From the NCBI GenBank assembly GCA_019119895.1, contig DWWD01000049.1, positions 22,429 to 86,428 on the forward strand: a stretch of DNA of 64,000 bases, read 5' to 3'. The notes below the pieces were generated by a model. That model was not told the DNA's origin, ran no database searches, and was given only the letters and a program-made list of their open reading frames with translations. Below, one piece after another: positions 1-10,788 of this stretch (position 1 is its first letter; the number at the start of each line of letters is the position of its first letter). The position numbers and the translations under genes are program-made. The stretch comes from Candidatus Anaerostipes avistercoris. Lineage in GTDB: Bacteria; Bacillota; Clostridia; Lachnospirales; Lachnospiraceae.

Positions 1-60
1 CATCAGTCTCTTTCCGTATCTTGTATCCCTGCAGCAGACACCGATGCATATTTCTTTCAT
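1..60 (-). CDS. N-terminus of an unidentified gene cut by the window edge (Tad-locus neighbour)
   Basis: An ATG at 60-58 overlaps the TGA stop of the prepilin peptidase gene (ATGA arrangement). It is preceded by a strong AGGAGGG ribosome binding site five bases upstream. The visible 20 residues begin MKEICIGVCCRDTRYGKRLM and the frame is open to the window edge. Translational coupling to a prepilin peptidase suggests a Tad/Flp pilus locus component, possibly a CpaE/TadZ-like protein, but too little is visible to assign a family. Existence of the gene is well supported; identity is not. Confidence 0.6.
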   Translation of the reverse strand, partial: MKEICIGVCCRDTRYGKRLM

Positions 61-551
61 AAGAGCCCTCCTGTGAACATAGTGCAGTATGCCAGAAAAA
101 TTCCATATGTAAAATGCAGGTATTTGGATCCGTCATCCGGATTCCGGTAAGAATCAATCTGCCTGTCCCTCAGACAGGCTGAAATATATTGACGCAGATA
201 TGTAAATCTCAGACAGAAGCTCCTGCGCTTCCATAAGATACAGACGGCGATCACGCCGTTCCACAAAAAAGATAAGATCAAAAGACGGGTCACATAAGTC
301 CCAAGCGGAATGCCGCATACCATCAGAACCTTGATATCTCCTCCGCCGAGCATACCCAGCCGGAACAGCCCGATGCAGCAGACAAACGGAATCAGCACTC
401 CTGCTGCCATTGCGGAAGCTTCCAGCCCCTTTTGAACACAGATTCCCGCTGTGATAACAGCTCCCCAGACATTCAGCCAGTTGGGAATCTGAAAATCACG
501 CCAGTCATACATGACCGCCAGTGTCAGATAAATTAACATCCATAAAACCAT
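57..551 (-). CDS. Prepilin peptidase, A24 family (TadV/CpaA-like)
   Basis: This 164-residue multi-pass membrane protein should cleave the leader peptide of type IVb (Flp/Tad) prepilins on the cytoplasmic side of the membrane. Both hallmark aspartates are visible: D16 in YDWRDFQIPN and D72 in LGGGDIK, the GxGD motif of A24 aspartic peptidases. The length fits the short CpaA/TadV type, which lacks the N-terminal methyltransferase domain of PilD. It is first in a minus-strand operon that continues off the window, with a 4-bp overlap to the next gene, and a good sigma-A promoter lies just upstream. The pilin and ATPase genes are not visible, so the pilus assignment is inferred from the family. 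Confidence 0.85.
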   Translation of the reverse strand: MVLWMLIYLTLAVMYDWRDFQIPNWLNVWGAVITAGICVQKGLEASAMAAGVLIPFVCCIGLFRLGMLGGGDIKVLMVCGIPLGTYVTRLLILSFLWNGVIAVCILWKRRSFCLRFTYLRQYISACLRDRQIDSYRNPDDGSKYLHFTYGIFLAYCTMFTGGLL

Positions 552-574
552 ATTCCCTCCTTTCTTGTTCCATT

Positions 575-603
575 ATTTTACAATATTTCCATTTTATTGT
601 CTA
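575..603 (-). promoter_or_regulatory. Predicted sigma-A promoter of the prepilin peptidase operon
   Basis: Read on the minus strand, TAGACA (603-598) and TAAAAT (580-575) are separated by 17 bases, upstream of an AAGGAGGG ribosome binding site and the peptidase ATG at 551. Confidence 0.5.
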
Positions 604-644
604 TAGCTTTTGGCATATTTGTTAAAAAAATACATTGTTCAGTA

Positions 645-914
645 TTATACGATCCATATCCCCGCCGCATAGAGAACAATAACGCCGGGAAGTCCAAGAA
701 GAGCCCCGGTCCCCACAGATAAAAAGTTCAGATCCACCGGAGCGCTGATTCCGTTTTTCAAACAAATCACGTGGATTCCGTATATCAATATCGAGCAGAA
801 CAATCCCCGTACCGCCAGAACCGCCAGGTATACCGGATTCTTATAGATTCCAAACATAATGCACAGAGTGCATCCGATGGCCATGACATAAAAAAGTATC
901 TGATTCTGTTCCAT
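645..914 (-). CDS. bofA: BofA-family integral membrane protein
   Basis: This 89-residue hydrophobic protein matches pro-sigma-K processing inhibitor BofA-like proteins: three membrane segments and a C-terminal motif around NFLSVGTGALLGLPGVIVLY, like the conserved BofA tail with LGxPG. In Bacillus, BofA sits in the outer forespore membrane and holds the SpoIVFB protease inactive. In Clostridia lacking SpoIVFB the role is unclear. The ATG directly abuts a TTTTTT run, and its GGAGGG ribosome binding site forms part of a terminator-like hairpin (see 915-958), which suggests limited expression or control by upstream translation. The family call rests on short motif similarity. Confidence 0.7.
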   Translation of the reverse strand: MEQNQILFYVMAIGCTLCIMFGIYKNPVYLAVLAVRGLFCSILIYGIHVICLKNGISAPVDLNFLSVGTGALLGLPGVIVLYAAGIWIV

Positions 915-958
915 AAAAAATCCCTCCTTATGTAATCCTATGGTTACACAAAGAGGGA
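915..958 (-). terminator. Strong intrinsic terminator overlapping the RBS of the BofA-like gene
   Basis: On the minus strand a 15-bp stem (two G-U pairs), starting TCCCTC and ending GAGGGA, is followed immediately by six T and then the ATG of the next gene. It lies just after the DUF1002 stop codon and should end that transcript. Its 3' arm contains the only Shine-Dalgarno-like sequence (GGAGGG) of the downstream gene. Confidence 0.8.
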
Positions 959-971
959 TATTCGTTTTTAA

Positions 972-1829
972 TTATGAGAACAGATTTTTGAACCAGTCAA
1001 CAACACCTCTGAACCAGCTGGCAATCTTATCAAGAATTCCTTCTGCTCCTCCCAGCTGATCATATATATCTTTTGCCTGTTCTCTCAGCTGGCTGACATT
1101 CAAATCCAGTCCGGAAATCTTATCCATAAGATCCTGTATCAGCTGTCTGTCTTCATCAGACAAGTTAATATTCAGACTCTGAGCAGACTCATCAATAGCA
1201 TTTCCAATTTCACTGGCGGATGTCAGATTATCTTCTGCCACCTTCTGTTTTACATCAGCGATGATCTTTTCCGCATCATCCGCTCCTATGCTCTCTGCCA
1301 ATTCTCCTGTGGTGATCAGTTCGTCTGTGGCAGCGTCTTTGCTTTTCTCAGGAATCTTTTCACCCGTCATTTCTTCGTAAGCTTTCATGACTCCTACCAG
1401 AGCCGCCGTTCCTGAAATTTTAAACGGTCCGGCAACTTTTACTTCTGCGTTTTCAATTCCCGCAGTTACAAGCGCATTGCGGTACATTCCGGAAGTACAG
1501 TAAGTGATATTCTCAGTGGAAACATTGACACCGCTTCCGCTGCCTGTCTGCTCCACTGTAACGGAAGACAAAGCCCTGCTTCCAATGACACTGCTGGAAA
1601 GATATCCGTCAAGATAATCATGTTCTTCCTGATTGGTGACTTTGATCACCTGATAATCACTCATATCGGTTACGCCCAGCAGGTCCAGTACTTTTTTCTG
1701 CTCGGAGGCGCTCAGACTTGCTCCAAGTGCCAGATACTTCTGTGTGCTGTCCGCACGGACATTGACATACGGCAGTGCCATGATCACACAGAGACCCATT
1801 GCTATCAATTTAGCGAATATTTTCTTCAT
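972..1829 (-). CDS. DUF1002 domain exported protein
   Basis: The 285-residue product has a signal peptide (residues 1 to about 26, MKKIFAKLIAMGLCVIMALPYVNVRA) and then the conserved DUF1002 region (LGASLSASEQKKVLDLLGV, ITYCTSGMYRNALVTAGIENAEV). The C-terminal third is helical and acidic. The biochemical function of DUF1002 is unknown; members are widespread in Gram-positive bacteria. The gene overlaps the end of yfhO by 20 bp, with its GGAGG ribosome binding site inside the yfhO coding sequence, so the two are probably translated together. Transcription should stop at the terminator immediately downstream. Confidence 0.85.
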   Translation of the reverse strand: MKKIFAKLIAMGLCVIMALPYVNVRADSTQKYLALGASLSASEQKKVLDLLGVTDMSDYQVIKVTNQEEHDYLDGYLSSSVIGSRALSSVTVEQTGSGSGVNVSTENITYCTSGMYRNALVTAGIENAEVKVAGPFKISGTAALVGVMKAYEEMTGEKIPEKSKDAATDELITTGELAESIGADDAEKIIADVKQKVAEDNLTSASEIGNAIDESAQSLNINLSDEDRQLIQDLMDKISGLDLNVSQLREQAKDIYDQLGGAEGILDKIASWFRGVVDWFKNLFS

Positions 1830-4458
1830 AACTCATTCCTCCTTTACTCCCTTCCAGTGTATCATATTTTGACCCGCAGGATGTTCTCAATTTCATTATT
1901 TTTTTCTTACGATTTTCCCAGATTACACACAGAATAAATACCCCCGCCCCGGTGCCTGTAAGTACGACTCCCAGGACAAATCCCGGGGATCTGTAAGAGA
2001 GTGTGATCTCGTGCTCTCCTTCAGTCACCGGCACCCCTAAAAAGGCATCTCCGACTGCCTCTGCTTTTGTTTCTCTGCCATCGACGAGGACTTTCCAGCC
2101 CTCGTCATATGGAATTGAGAAAAATACCATACCGTCTTCCTGCATTGTGATATTCCCTTCGATCCGGGTGCTTTCGTGCTTTGTCATCCGAAAGGCCTGG
2201 GATTCCATCTTACCGTATACATCTGACATAACAGATTCATCCAGAGATGCCGCTGTCAGGCGGACAATTCCTCCTTCATTGTTTCCCTCTTCCAGCTGAA
2301 TCTGTATTCTGGCTTCTTCTCCCGCCTCCATTCTTCCGAGATAGAGAATCTGTCCATTCAGACGTCCGGACATAATCTGTTCACCGTCTCTTTCGATGAC
2401 TGTATTTTCCGCCTGGCCGCAGTCAAAATGAACATACATTTCGCCCTCTTTTTCCGCCCGGATCGTAAACGTCACATTATCCACCATGGCAATTTCATTT
2501 TCTATGACATATTCACCCTGTCCATTATCTGAAACGATATGACAGCTGTTAAGTTCAGGCGCGGGCACTTCCAGGAAATCAAACATATCATCAATTCCAT
2601 AGGCCTGCTCTGCAAATTGATTCTGAACATAAAATGGATTTAGATTTCCATAATCCCAGTTCATAATATCCGATGACATTCCATAGCCTATGGATGTCTC
2701 ATACGGATTTTCATAGACTGTAAGACTTCCCACTGTATCCACCGGCTGAAATGAAGTCGGTCTGGAATCATACGGCCGGTAAATTTGATATCTCATGGAA
2801 AACAGGTTGTTGGTAAACGGCGTGGAACCTTCATACAGATACTCGTTCACACCGGTATAAAATCCCAGCTGATCCATAATCTCCACGACTTTTCCCTGAG
2901 CGGTCGATCCAAACAGCGTCATGCAGTTCAGCGTATGCCAGATACTTTCATCCAGCATCCTGCCGCTGGCAAGATCGATTCTGTTTTCATCATTTTTATC
3001 GTATGTTTCCTTAATCTTCGCTATGTCTTCTGTATCCTGATAATAATCACTGACATCAATGGTTCCGTTTTCCATAAAGCCGACGACACTCATAGCTCCA
3101 ATCTCACCGGCAAATACAACACATAAAATTCCTGCTGCGATTTTTTTGCGCAGAATCTTTGTCTGATACAGTCCCAGTATCAGAAGATATGCGATGGCAA
3201 TCCCTGCCGTCCAGTAGATGATGGATGAATCTGTCTGCTCGCCCGCTGTATAAACCGCAATCCCTGACAGCACACATAACACCGCAAAACTGAGATACAT
3301 TTTCCATACCTGATTTCTTCCATTTTCCATAAGGACTCTGTAACCGTCATAGGCCATGGAAAGAAGCAGGAAAATATAAAGAAACGCAAATCGGTTCGGG
3401 ATTCCGTACTGATTATGAAATCCATGCCAGATATACCCCAGCACCGGCATATTAAAACTGAAAAATAAAATAACAAGCAGTAAAAGACGCCGGATTCTGA
3501 GGGAACGTTTGATTTCTTTTGACAATATATAAAACAGCGCCATCAGCAGTGTAAGGATTCCGCAGTAAAGATTAATATCCGAATCATCTACAGACATTGT
3601 CAGAGGTTTGGTTCCCAGGAAATGTCTTGTAAAAATATCTCCAAAAGTTCCATACCACCGTTCCTGCGGAAAATCCAGCTGGGCAGACGACGTTTTCATA
3701 ATTCCGATATATGCCGGAACCAGTACGATTGCCGCCATGGCCGCTGACAGAATCGAATACAGCGCAAAACGGATTCCGTTTTTGAAAAAAGCTTTGATTC
3801 CCGGATGTTCATAAAACAGAAACCATAAAATCAAAAACAGACAGGTCATAAAAGACATGTAGAAATTGCACCACAAAGATAAAAACAATGCGATACAGTA
3901 TGTCTTCCATCCTTTTCCCTGCATCATCTTGTCAAAACCGTATAATATAATCGGGAAAAGAATCATCACTTCCAGCCACATAATATTCCAGCTGTATCCT
4001 ACAATATAGCTGCTGAGGCCGTACGCCATTCCAAATGTGATAATGGAGAATTCTTCTTTTCCCCGCTTCTTATAAAAATAAAACGCCGCTGTAAAACAGC
4101 ACAAAGCAATCTTTATGACAAACAGATGACTCAGTACCATATTCAGCATATCTTTCGGGAAAAATATGATAATGAGATTCAGCGGACTGGAAAGATAATA
4201 CGCCCATAATCCCCAGAAATTATATCCCAGACCTCCATGGAATGAATAAAACAAACTGTCCGCTGACTGAAGTTTCTCCTGATAGTCCGCGAAAAATGGA
4301 AGATACTGGTGAAGGGCATCTACGATCAGAAATGACTGGGTTCCAAAAGGCTGAATCTGCTGGATTACCGCAATGATCTCCAGAATGAGAAATGGTATCA
4401 CGAATGCACCAATCAAATATTTATGATTTTTAAAGGTATTCTTTATTTTTTCTGCCAT
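1810..4458 (-). CDS. YfhO-family multi-pass membrane protein
   Basis: The 882-residue protein has about a dozen membrane segments in its N-terminal 470 residues, a large extracytoplasmic beta-rich domain and a final C-terminal membrane helix followed by a basic tail (ENRKKKIMK). This is the architecture of Bacillus YfhO, which is GT-C-like and linked to glycosylation of cell-surface polymers such as lipoteichoic acid. The N-terminal SFLIVDALHQYLPFFADY and FHGGLGYNFWG motifs are typical of the family. It is followed by a DUF1002 gene with a 20-bp overlap. The donor and acceptor here cannot be told from sequence. Confidence 0.85.
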   Translation of the reverse strand: MAEKIKNTFKNHKYLIGAFVIPFLILEIIAVIQQIQPFGTQSFLIVDALHQYLPFFADYQEKLQSADSLFYSFHGGLGYNFWGLWAYYLSSPLNLIIIFFPKDMLNMVLSHLFVIKIALCCFTAAFYFYKKRGKEEFSIITFGMAYGLSSYIVGYSWNIMWLEVMILFPIILYGFDKMMQGKGWKTYCIALFLSLWCNFYMSFMTCLFLILWFLFYEHPGIKAFFKNGIRFALYSILSAAMAAIVLVPAYIGIMKTSSAQLDFPQERWYGTFGDIFTRHFLGTKPLTMSVDDSDINLYCGILTLLMALFYILSKEIKRSLRIRRLLLLVILFFSFNMPVLGYIWHGFHNQYGIPNRFAFLYIFLLLSMAYDGYRVLMENGRNQVWKMYLSFAVLCVLSGIAVYTAGEQTDSSIIYWTAGIAIAYLLILGLYQTKILRKKIAAGILCVVFAGEIGAMSVVGFMENGTIDVSDYYQDTEDIAKIKETYDKNDENRIDLASGRMLDESIWHTLNCMTLFGSTAQGKVVEIMDQLGFYTGVNEYLYEGSTPFTNNLFSMRYQIYRPYDSRPTSFQPVDTVGSLTVYENPYETSIGYGMSSDIMNWDYGNLNPFYVQNQFAEQAYGIDDMFDFLEVPAPELNSCHIVSDNGQGEYVIENEIAMVDNVTFTIRAEKEGEMYVHFDCGQAENTVIERDGEQIMSGRLNGQILYLGRMEAGEEARIQIQLEEGNNEGGIVRLTAASLDESVMSDVYGKMESQAFRMTKHESTRIEGNITMQEDGMVFFSIPYDEGWKVLVDGRETKAEAVGDAFLGVPVTEGEHEITLSYRSPGFVLGVVLTGTGAGVFILCVIWENRKKKIMKLRTSCGSKYDTLEGSKGGMSYEENIR

Positions 4459-4579
4459 ATGTTTTGCTCCTTTATTCTGTCAAAAACTTTTCACTTATCG
4501 TAACATGATGTCACGCACTTAAAATATCGAATTATGACTTATATTAACATAAATAGAAAAAGAATACCTTGATATTTTA

Positions 4580-5296
4580 TTAAGATTGTTTTTTCCACTG
4601 ATCAATTCTCTTCTTTATTTCCCTGTACATAAACCACCGTTTTTTTATCATGGAAGAGATAGTTCCATGGGTCAGCTCCGTTACATTCTCTCCGTGTCTG
4701 CGGTATAAAAGCAGCGGCTCTTCCAGAAAAACGACAGTTCCCAGCTGTTCCGCCAGCAGACCGATCCACTGATCATGAATCCACACTTTTTCCGGGATTG
4801 GGAGTACCTTTTTTAATATTTCTTTCCGCACCGCCATGCAGCATCCGATGTAGGAGTTTTTCTTCATATTTTTCCAGAAGCCGGTGCCGCTTTCCCTCCA
4901 CTGAAAGGTGGTCTCTCCTGAAGGAACAAGATTTCCGTCCACGATCTCCGCATTATGGACCACGCACATGACGTCCGGATCCTGAAAGACCTCCAGAACT
5001 TTAGAAACCTTTTTCTCTTTCCATACATCATCCTGATCCGCTATGAATATAATGTCTCCCCGGCAGTGCTGCAGCGCATTTTGGAAATTGGGAACAACAC
5101 CATTTCCCGGACCTTTTACAACCCTGATTCTCATATCTGCCTGCGCTCGTTTTTTAAGAATCTGATCCGACCCGTCACTGGCATCATCCACAGATATCAC
5201 CAATTCATCTTTTTCTTTCAAATTTCTCAATATAGAGTCTATCTGCTCTTCTATATATGTTTTTCCATTATAAAAAGCCATTGCCACTGATACCAT
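4580..5296 (-). CDS. Glycosyltransferase family 2 (rhamnosyltransferase-like)
   Basis: This 238-residue cytoplasmic GT-A enzyme begins MVSVAMAFYNGKTYIEEQIDSI. It carries DDAS at 37-40 and the metal- and nucleotide-sugar-binding DQDD at 87-90 (FIADQDDVW), a signature shared by alpha-L-rhamnosyltransferase-like GT2 enzymes. A later WIHDQW motif probably supplies the catalytic base region. It is short but complete for the family. It is monocistronic, between yfhO and the divergently transcribed gdhA. The sugar and acceptor cannot be inferred; cell-wall polysaccharide synthesis is likely. Confidence 0.85.
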   Translation of the reverse strand: MVSVAMAFYNGKTYIEEQIDSILRNLKEKDELVISVDDASDGSDQILKKRAQADMRIRVVKGPGNGVVPNFQNALQHCRGDIIFIADQDDVWKEKKVSKVLEVFQDPDVMCVVHNAEIVDGNLVPSGETTFQWRESGTGFWKNMKKNSYIGCCMAVRKEILKKVLPIPEKVWIHDQWIGLLAEQLGTVVFLEEPLLLYRRHGENVTELTHGTISSMIKKRWFMYREIKKRIDQWKKQS

Positions 5297-5355
5297 ACCC
5301 TGTTCTCCTTTTCATTTTGTTATGGTAATACACTAAAGTATTGAACAAAAAACTA

Positions 5356-5384
5356 TTGTCATATTATAACATATCTTATATAAT
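5356..5384 (+). promoter_or_regulatory. Predicted promoter upstream of the gdhA leader
   Basis: TTGTCA (5356-5361) and a perfect TATAAT (5379-5384) are separated by exactly 17 bases. Transcription would begin near 5391, about 160 bases before the gdhA start codon. Confidence 0.6.
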
Positions 5385-5409
5385 ATGACTAAGGCAAAGA
5401 GGTCATACA

Positions 5410-5429
5410 GGCGCTTTGGCGCCTTTTTT
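5410..5429 (+). terminator. Short intrinsic terminator in the gdhA leader
   Basis: GGCGC-TTTG-GCGCC (5410-5423) is followed by six T. It would end a transcript from the promoter at 5356-5384 after roughly 40 nucleotides. CAAAG at 5395-5399 could alternatively pair with CTTTG at 5414-5418 and disrupt the stem, so an attenuator is possible. Confidence 0.6.
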
Positions 5430-5449
5430 CGTCTCTCACTGTCTGCAGC

Positions 5450-5506
5450 CTAAGCCATACTTTCAAACATATCTCTTCATAAGATGGCTTTAAAGTGTCG
5501 GCTTAG
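5450..5506 (+). promoter_or_regulatory. Large inverted repeat upstream of gdhA
   Basis: CTAAGCC (5450-5456) pairs with GGCTTAG (5500-5506), and ATACTTT (5457-5463) pairs with AAAGTGT (5492-5498, one G-U) around a single bulged C. It lies between the short terminator and the gdhA ribosome binding site and could be an operator or an mRNA hairpin. Confidence 0.45.
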
Positions 5507-5540
5507 ACTATACTTATATTATACACATCGATGGACATAA

Positions 5541-6887
<1,347 letters not shown>

Positions 6888-6905
6888 TTAAAATTTACTC
6901 TTCAT

Positions 6906-6944
6906 AAAAAAGGGCGCTTCGTTGATCGAAGCAGCCCTTTTTTC
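6906..6944. terminator. Bidirectional terminator between gdhA and the V-ATPase operon
   Basis: The stem GGGC-GCTTCG / CGAAGC-A-GCCC is flanked by A6 on one side and T7 on the other, so it can end the convergent gdhA and atpD transcripts. Confidence 0.85.
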
Positions 6945-6992
6945 CTTACAGACTTTTAATTATTTCAAACTATGCGCCGTCTGCAGATCCAT

Positions 6993-7610
6993 TTATTTCT
7001 GCTTCATGCGCTTAATGACTTTCAGTCTTGTGAATTCTTCTCTTTCCTTCTCTTCCAGTTCATTGGATATCTTATAAACCAATGCGCTGTAAGTAGGTAT
7101 CGTAATATTTTTAAGAGCATTGGCTCTCTTCTGAGTCTTCTTAATGCTCGCAGCCAGACGATAGGCCGAATTTTCTACCATGGAAAGCTTGATCGTCAGA
7201 TCTTTTACCTGGCGGAATGCTTCCCGGGCAATATCGATGGATTCATACGTATCACTCAGTGAATAGGTCAGACTATTTTCCTGAGCGTCATATTTTACAT
7301 GAGGAATCTCTGTCCCCATAATACTCCTTGTCTGAATCCGTATGGAGTCTTCGATCGGAACGGTAAAAGCAAGTTCCTGCACCTTGCTGATTCCATGTTC
7401 GATATTCGCATGCTGCAGGCAGGCGTAAGCTCTTGTAAACGTTGTATCGATCTGTTCCTGGATATCTTTCGCCTCATCAATCAGATCCATCAGTTCCCGG
7501 ATCAGGATGTTTCGTTTCTTATCCATCAGATCATAACCTTGTTTCGCAAGCGCAAGAGAGTTCTTTGCAAGAATTAAATTTCCTTTTGTGGGAAATTCTC
7601 TTGGATCCAT
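6993..7610 (-). CDS. atpD: V/A-type ATP synthase subunit D (central stalk)
   Basis: The 205-residue subunit D forms the long coiled-coil rotor shaft inside the A3B3 head. The sequence starts MDPREFPTKGNLILAKNSLALAKQGYDLMDKKRNILIRELM, the family's N-terminal helix signature (P-TK-L---K--L--A--G--LL--KR--L), and has a matching C-terminal helix with RRANALKNI-like residues (KRANALKNITIPTYSALVYKI). It is the last gene of the nine-gene operon, 12 bases after atpB, and ends at the terminator shared with gdhA. Homologues in the family are typically 200-220 residues, so it is full length. Confidence 0.95.
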   Translation of the reverse strand: MDPREFPTKGNLILAKNSLALAKQGYDLMDKKRNILIRELMDLIDEAKDIQEQIDTTFTRAYACLQHANIEHGISKVQELAFTVPIEDSIRIQTRSIMGTEIPHVKYDAQENSLTYSLSDTYESIDIAREAFRQVKDLTIKLSMVENSAYRLAASIKKTQKRANALKNITIPTYSALVYKISNELEEKEREEFTRLKVIKRMKQK

Positions 7611-7622
7611 ACAATCCCCCCT

Positions 7623-9008
7623 TTACTTTTCCTGCTCTTCCGGCAGATACTTATCAATCAGCTTCGTGTCAATACGGTCTAATTCTTCTCTCGGCAGAAT
7701 CTGAAGCAGCTCCCAGCCGAGGTCCAGCGTCTCCATCATCGTTCTGTTTTCATCGTGTCCCTGTCCGATATATCGTTTCTCGAATTCTTTCCCAAATTCC
7801 AGATACTTCTTGTCAATCGGAGACAGTTCATCCTCTCCGATAACAGATGCAAGATTCCTTGCCTCTCCTACTTTTGCATAAGCGGAGAACAACTGGTTCG
7901 CCAGATCCTGATGATCTTCTCTCGTATATCCTTCACCGATTCCGTCCTTCATCAGTCGGGAAAGGGACGGAAGCACGCTGATCGGCGGATAAACAGACTG
8001 TCCGTGAAGATCCCGGTCCAGAACAATCTGTCCCTCTGTAATGTATCCGGTCAGGTCTGGAATCGGGTGGGTAATATCGTCATTCGGCATTGTCAGGATC
8101 GGAAGCTGAGTCACAGATCCTTCCGCACCCTCTATAATTCCGGCGCGCTCATACAATGACGCGAGTTCACTGTACAAATATCCCGGATAACCTTTTCTTG
8201 ACGGAATTTCTCCCTTGGAAGAAGATACCTCACGCATAGCTTCCGCAAAGGATGTCATATCTGTCAAAATCACCAGGATATGCATATTACATTCAAACGC
8301 AAGATATTCCGCAGCCGTAAGCGCTACTTTTGGCGTAATCAGACGTTCCACCACCGGATCATTTGCCAGATTCAGAAACATGCACACGTGGTCCGCCACG
8401 CCGCTTTCCTCAAATGTTTTCTGGAAGAAATTAGCAACATCATGTTTTACTCCCATCGCTCCGAACACGATAGCGAAAGGTTCATCCGAACCATCGCCCA
8501 GAGACGCCTGCTTTACAATCTGAGCCGCCAGCTGATCATGCGGGAGTCCGTCACCGGAAAAAATCGGCAGCTTCTGTCCGCGGATCAGGGTCGTCAGCCC
8601 GTCAATGGCAGAAATTCCTGTTCGGATGTAGTTTCTCGGATACTTACGTTTTACCGGATTCATAGGAAGGCCATTGACATCTCTCCGGATATCTGAAACC
8701 AGCGGTCCCAGTCCGTCCATCGGCTGAGCAATTCCATTGAATGTTCTTCCAAGCATATCCGGAGACAATGTAACTTCCATCGGCCGTCCGGTCAGTCTGG
8801 TTCTGGTATTATTCAGAGACATATTTTCCGTTCCCTCAAATACCTGAATGATTGCCTTATCTTCAAAAAGTTCTATAATTCTCCCGAGTTTTTTCGTTGT
8901 TCTGTCTACAGTAAACTCAACAATTTCATCGTAGAAGGCATCCTGTACTCCCTCCAGAACTACAAGAGGTCCATTGATACTGCTGAGTCCTAAATATTCT
9001 ATTGCCAT
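7623..9008 (-). CDS. atpB: V/A-type ATP synthase subunit B (non-catalytic head subunit)
   Basis: The 461-residue subunit B alternates with subunit A in the hexameric head and forms the other half of each nucleotide site. Characteristic motifs are present: [43 protein letters not shown] (the degenerate P-loop position), and [26 protein letters not shown] text ([20 protein letters not shown]). Length is standard for the family. It lies 13 bases after atpA and 12 before atpD, with the same strand and no promoter between. Confidence 0.96.
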   Translation of the reverse strand: MAIEYLGLSSINGPLVVLEGVQDAFYDEIVEFTVDRTTKKLGRIIELFEDKAIIQVFEGTENMSLNNTRTRLTGRPMEVTLSPDMLGRTFNGIAQPMDGLGPLVSDIRRDVNGLPMNPVKRKYPRNYIRTGISAIDGLTTLIRGQKLPIFSGDGLPHDQLAAQIVKQASLGDGSDEPFAIVFGAMGVKHDVANFFQKTFEESGVADHVCMFLNLANDPVVERLITPKVALTAAEYLAFECNMHILVILTDMTSFAEAMREVSSSKGEIPSRKGYPGYLYSELASLYERAGIIEGAEGSVTQLPILTMPNDDITHPIPDLTGYITEGQIVLDRDLHGQSVYPPISVLPSLSRLMKDGIGEGYTREDHQDLANQLFSAYAKVGEARNLASVIGEDELSPIDKKYLEFGKEFEKRYIGQGHDENRTMMETLDLGWELLQILPREELDRIDTKLIDKYLPEEQEK

Positions 9009-9021
9009 ACCTTTCTGCCTC

Positions 9022-10788
9022 CTATGCGTTCTTCTCTAATACCGCCTGATAGAAATCATCAATTTCCTGATGGTAGAAATCCAGCATCTGAAGATTATCG
9101 TTCGGCACATCGTACTTGATGGAAATAATCCTCTCAAAAATATGCTCAGCCTTCAGCACGCTCATCGGCATTCCTCTCGCCACCAGTTCTCTGCACTTTT
9201 TATATAAATATAAAATAATTTCCATCATCTTATACTGTTTTTCCATGGATACACAGGTATCTTCTTTATGAAACGCGTTCTGCTGCAGGAATCCGAGACG
9301 AATGACTTTGGCAATCTCCAGCGTCAGTTTCTGGTCGTCCGGCAGAACATCTCCTCCGATCAGTTTTACAATCTCCATCAGACTATTCTCCTGATTCAGG
9401 ATTGCCATCAGCCGGTTCCTGTAGTCCACAAATTTGGGAGATACATTTTCATTATACCACCCTGCCAGATCGATCAGATAATCACTGTAGCTGGTCAGCC
9501 AGTGGATTGCCGGATAATGCCGTTCATAGGCCAGTGATTTGTCCAATCCCCAGAAACACCTTACGAATCTCTTTGTATTCTGTGTGACCGGTTCTGAGAA
9601 ATCTCCGCCCTGCGGCGATACCGCTCCGATGATCGTGACAGAGCCATCTGTTCCATTGAGATTGTGCATCATTCCGGCACGCTCGTAGAAAGCAGACAGC
9701 CGGGACGCCAGATATGCCGGGAAACCTTCTTCTGCCGGCATTTCTTCCAGTCGTCCGGACAGCTCTCTGAGGGCCTCGGCCCATCTGGAAGTTGAATCCG
9801 CCATGATCGCCACATCATATCCCATATCCCGGTAATATTCCGCCAGAGTCAGACCTGTATAAATGGACGCCTCCCTGGCTGCTACCGGCATGTTGGATGT
9901 GTTGGCGATCAGAACCGTTCTGTCCATCAGCGGATTTCCGGATTTTGGATCCACCAGTTCCTGGAATTCTTCCAGAACCTGCGTCATTTCATTTCCACGT
10001 TCTCCGCATCCGATATAAATAATAATATCCGCATCGGACCATTTTGCGATCTGATGCTGTGTCATTGTCTTTCCGGTACCGAATCCTCCTGGAATCGCCG
10101 CAGTTCCTCCTTTGGCGATCGGAAACATCGTATCAAGGATTCTCTGTCCCGTAATCAGCGGAACACTTGCCGGAATCCTGTCATGGGCCGGTCTTGGCAC
10201 ACGGATCGGCCATCTCTGGGTCATTGTAATATCTCTGGTCGTTCCGTCACTTAATTCCAGTGTCACCAGTGTATCATGAATGGTATATTTTCCGTCTTCC
10301 ACAGCAGAAACTACTGTCCCCGTCACATCCGGCGGAATCATACATTTATGAACAATAGCTCTGGTCTCCGGTACTTCCGCAATGATATCTCCTCCATGGA
10401 GCACATCACCTTCCGCTACCGTAATATGCGTATCCCATAATTTCTGTCTGTCCAGGGAATCCACGCTGATTCCCCTTGTAATAAATGCTCCTGCGTTTTC
10501 TGCAATTCGCTCCAGAGGCCGTTCGATTCCATCAAAAATGTTATCAAGAATTCCCGGCGCCAGTGTCACGGAAACCGCTTCTCCACTTGCTTCCACAACC
10601 TCTCCCGGGCGCAGCCCTGATGTCTCTTCATATACCTGTATTGTTGTCTGGTCTTTGTCCAGGGAAATCACTTCTCCAACCAGTTTTTCTTCCCCCACAT
10701 AAACCATCTCGGACATTTTAAATCCGGTATCTCCCTTTAAATAGATGACAGGTCCGTTGATTCCATAAATAATTCCAGTCCTAGACAC
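9022..10788 (-). CDS. atpA: V/A-type ATP synthase subunit A (catalytic)
   Basis: This is the catalytic head subunit, with the P-loop GGFGTGKT at about residues 234-241, GCGERGNEM soon after, and the non-homologous bulge domain (residues 110-185) that distinguishes A from F-type beta. The start chosen is a GTG at 10788 (protein [15 protein letters not shown], 588 residues). It is preceded eight bases upstream by AAAGGAGG and overlaps the atpE stop by 8 bp. An in-frame ATG at 10857 would add 23 residues encoded inside atpE and has no ribosome binding site. The GTG form has the usual family length. Confidence 0.95.
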   Translation of the reverse strand: MSRTGIIYGINGPVIYLKGDTGFKMSEMVYVGEEKLVGEVISLDKDQTTIQVYEETSGLRPGEVVEASGEAVSVTLAPGILDNIFDGIERPLERIAENAGAFITRGISVDSLDRQKLWDTHITVAEGDVLHGGDIIAEVPETRAIVHKCMIPPDVTGTVVSAVEDGKYTIHDTLVTLELSDGTTRDITMTQRWPIRVPRPAHDRIPASVPLITGQRILDTMFPIAKGGTAAIPGGFGTGKTMTQHQIAKWSDADIIIYIGCGERGNEMTQVLEEFQELVDPKSGNPLMDRTVLIANTSNMPVAAREASIYTGLTLAEYYRDMGYDVAIMADSTSRWAEALRELSGRLEEMPAEEGFPAYLASRLSAFYERAGMMHNLNGTDGSVTIIGAVSPQGGDFSEPVTQNTKRFVRCFWGLDKSLAYERHYPAIHWLTSYSDYLIDLAGWYNENVSPKFVDYRNRLMAILNQENSLMEIVKLIGGDVLPDDQKLTLEIAKVIRLGFLQQNAFHKEDTCVSMEKQYKMMEIILYLYKKCRELVARGMPMSVLKAEHIFERIISIKYDVPNDNLQMLDFYHQEIDDFYQAVLEKNA

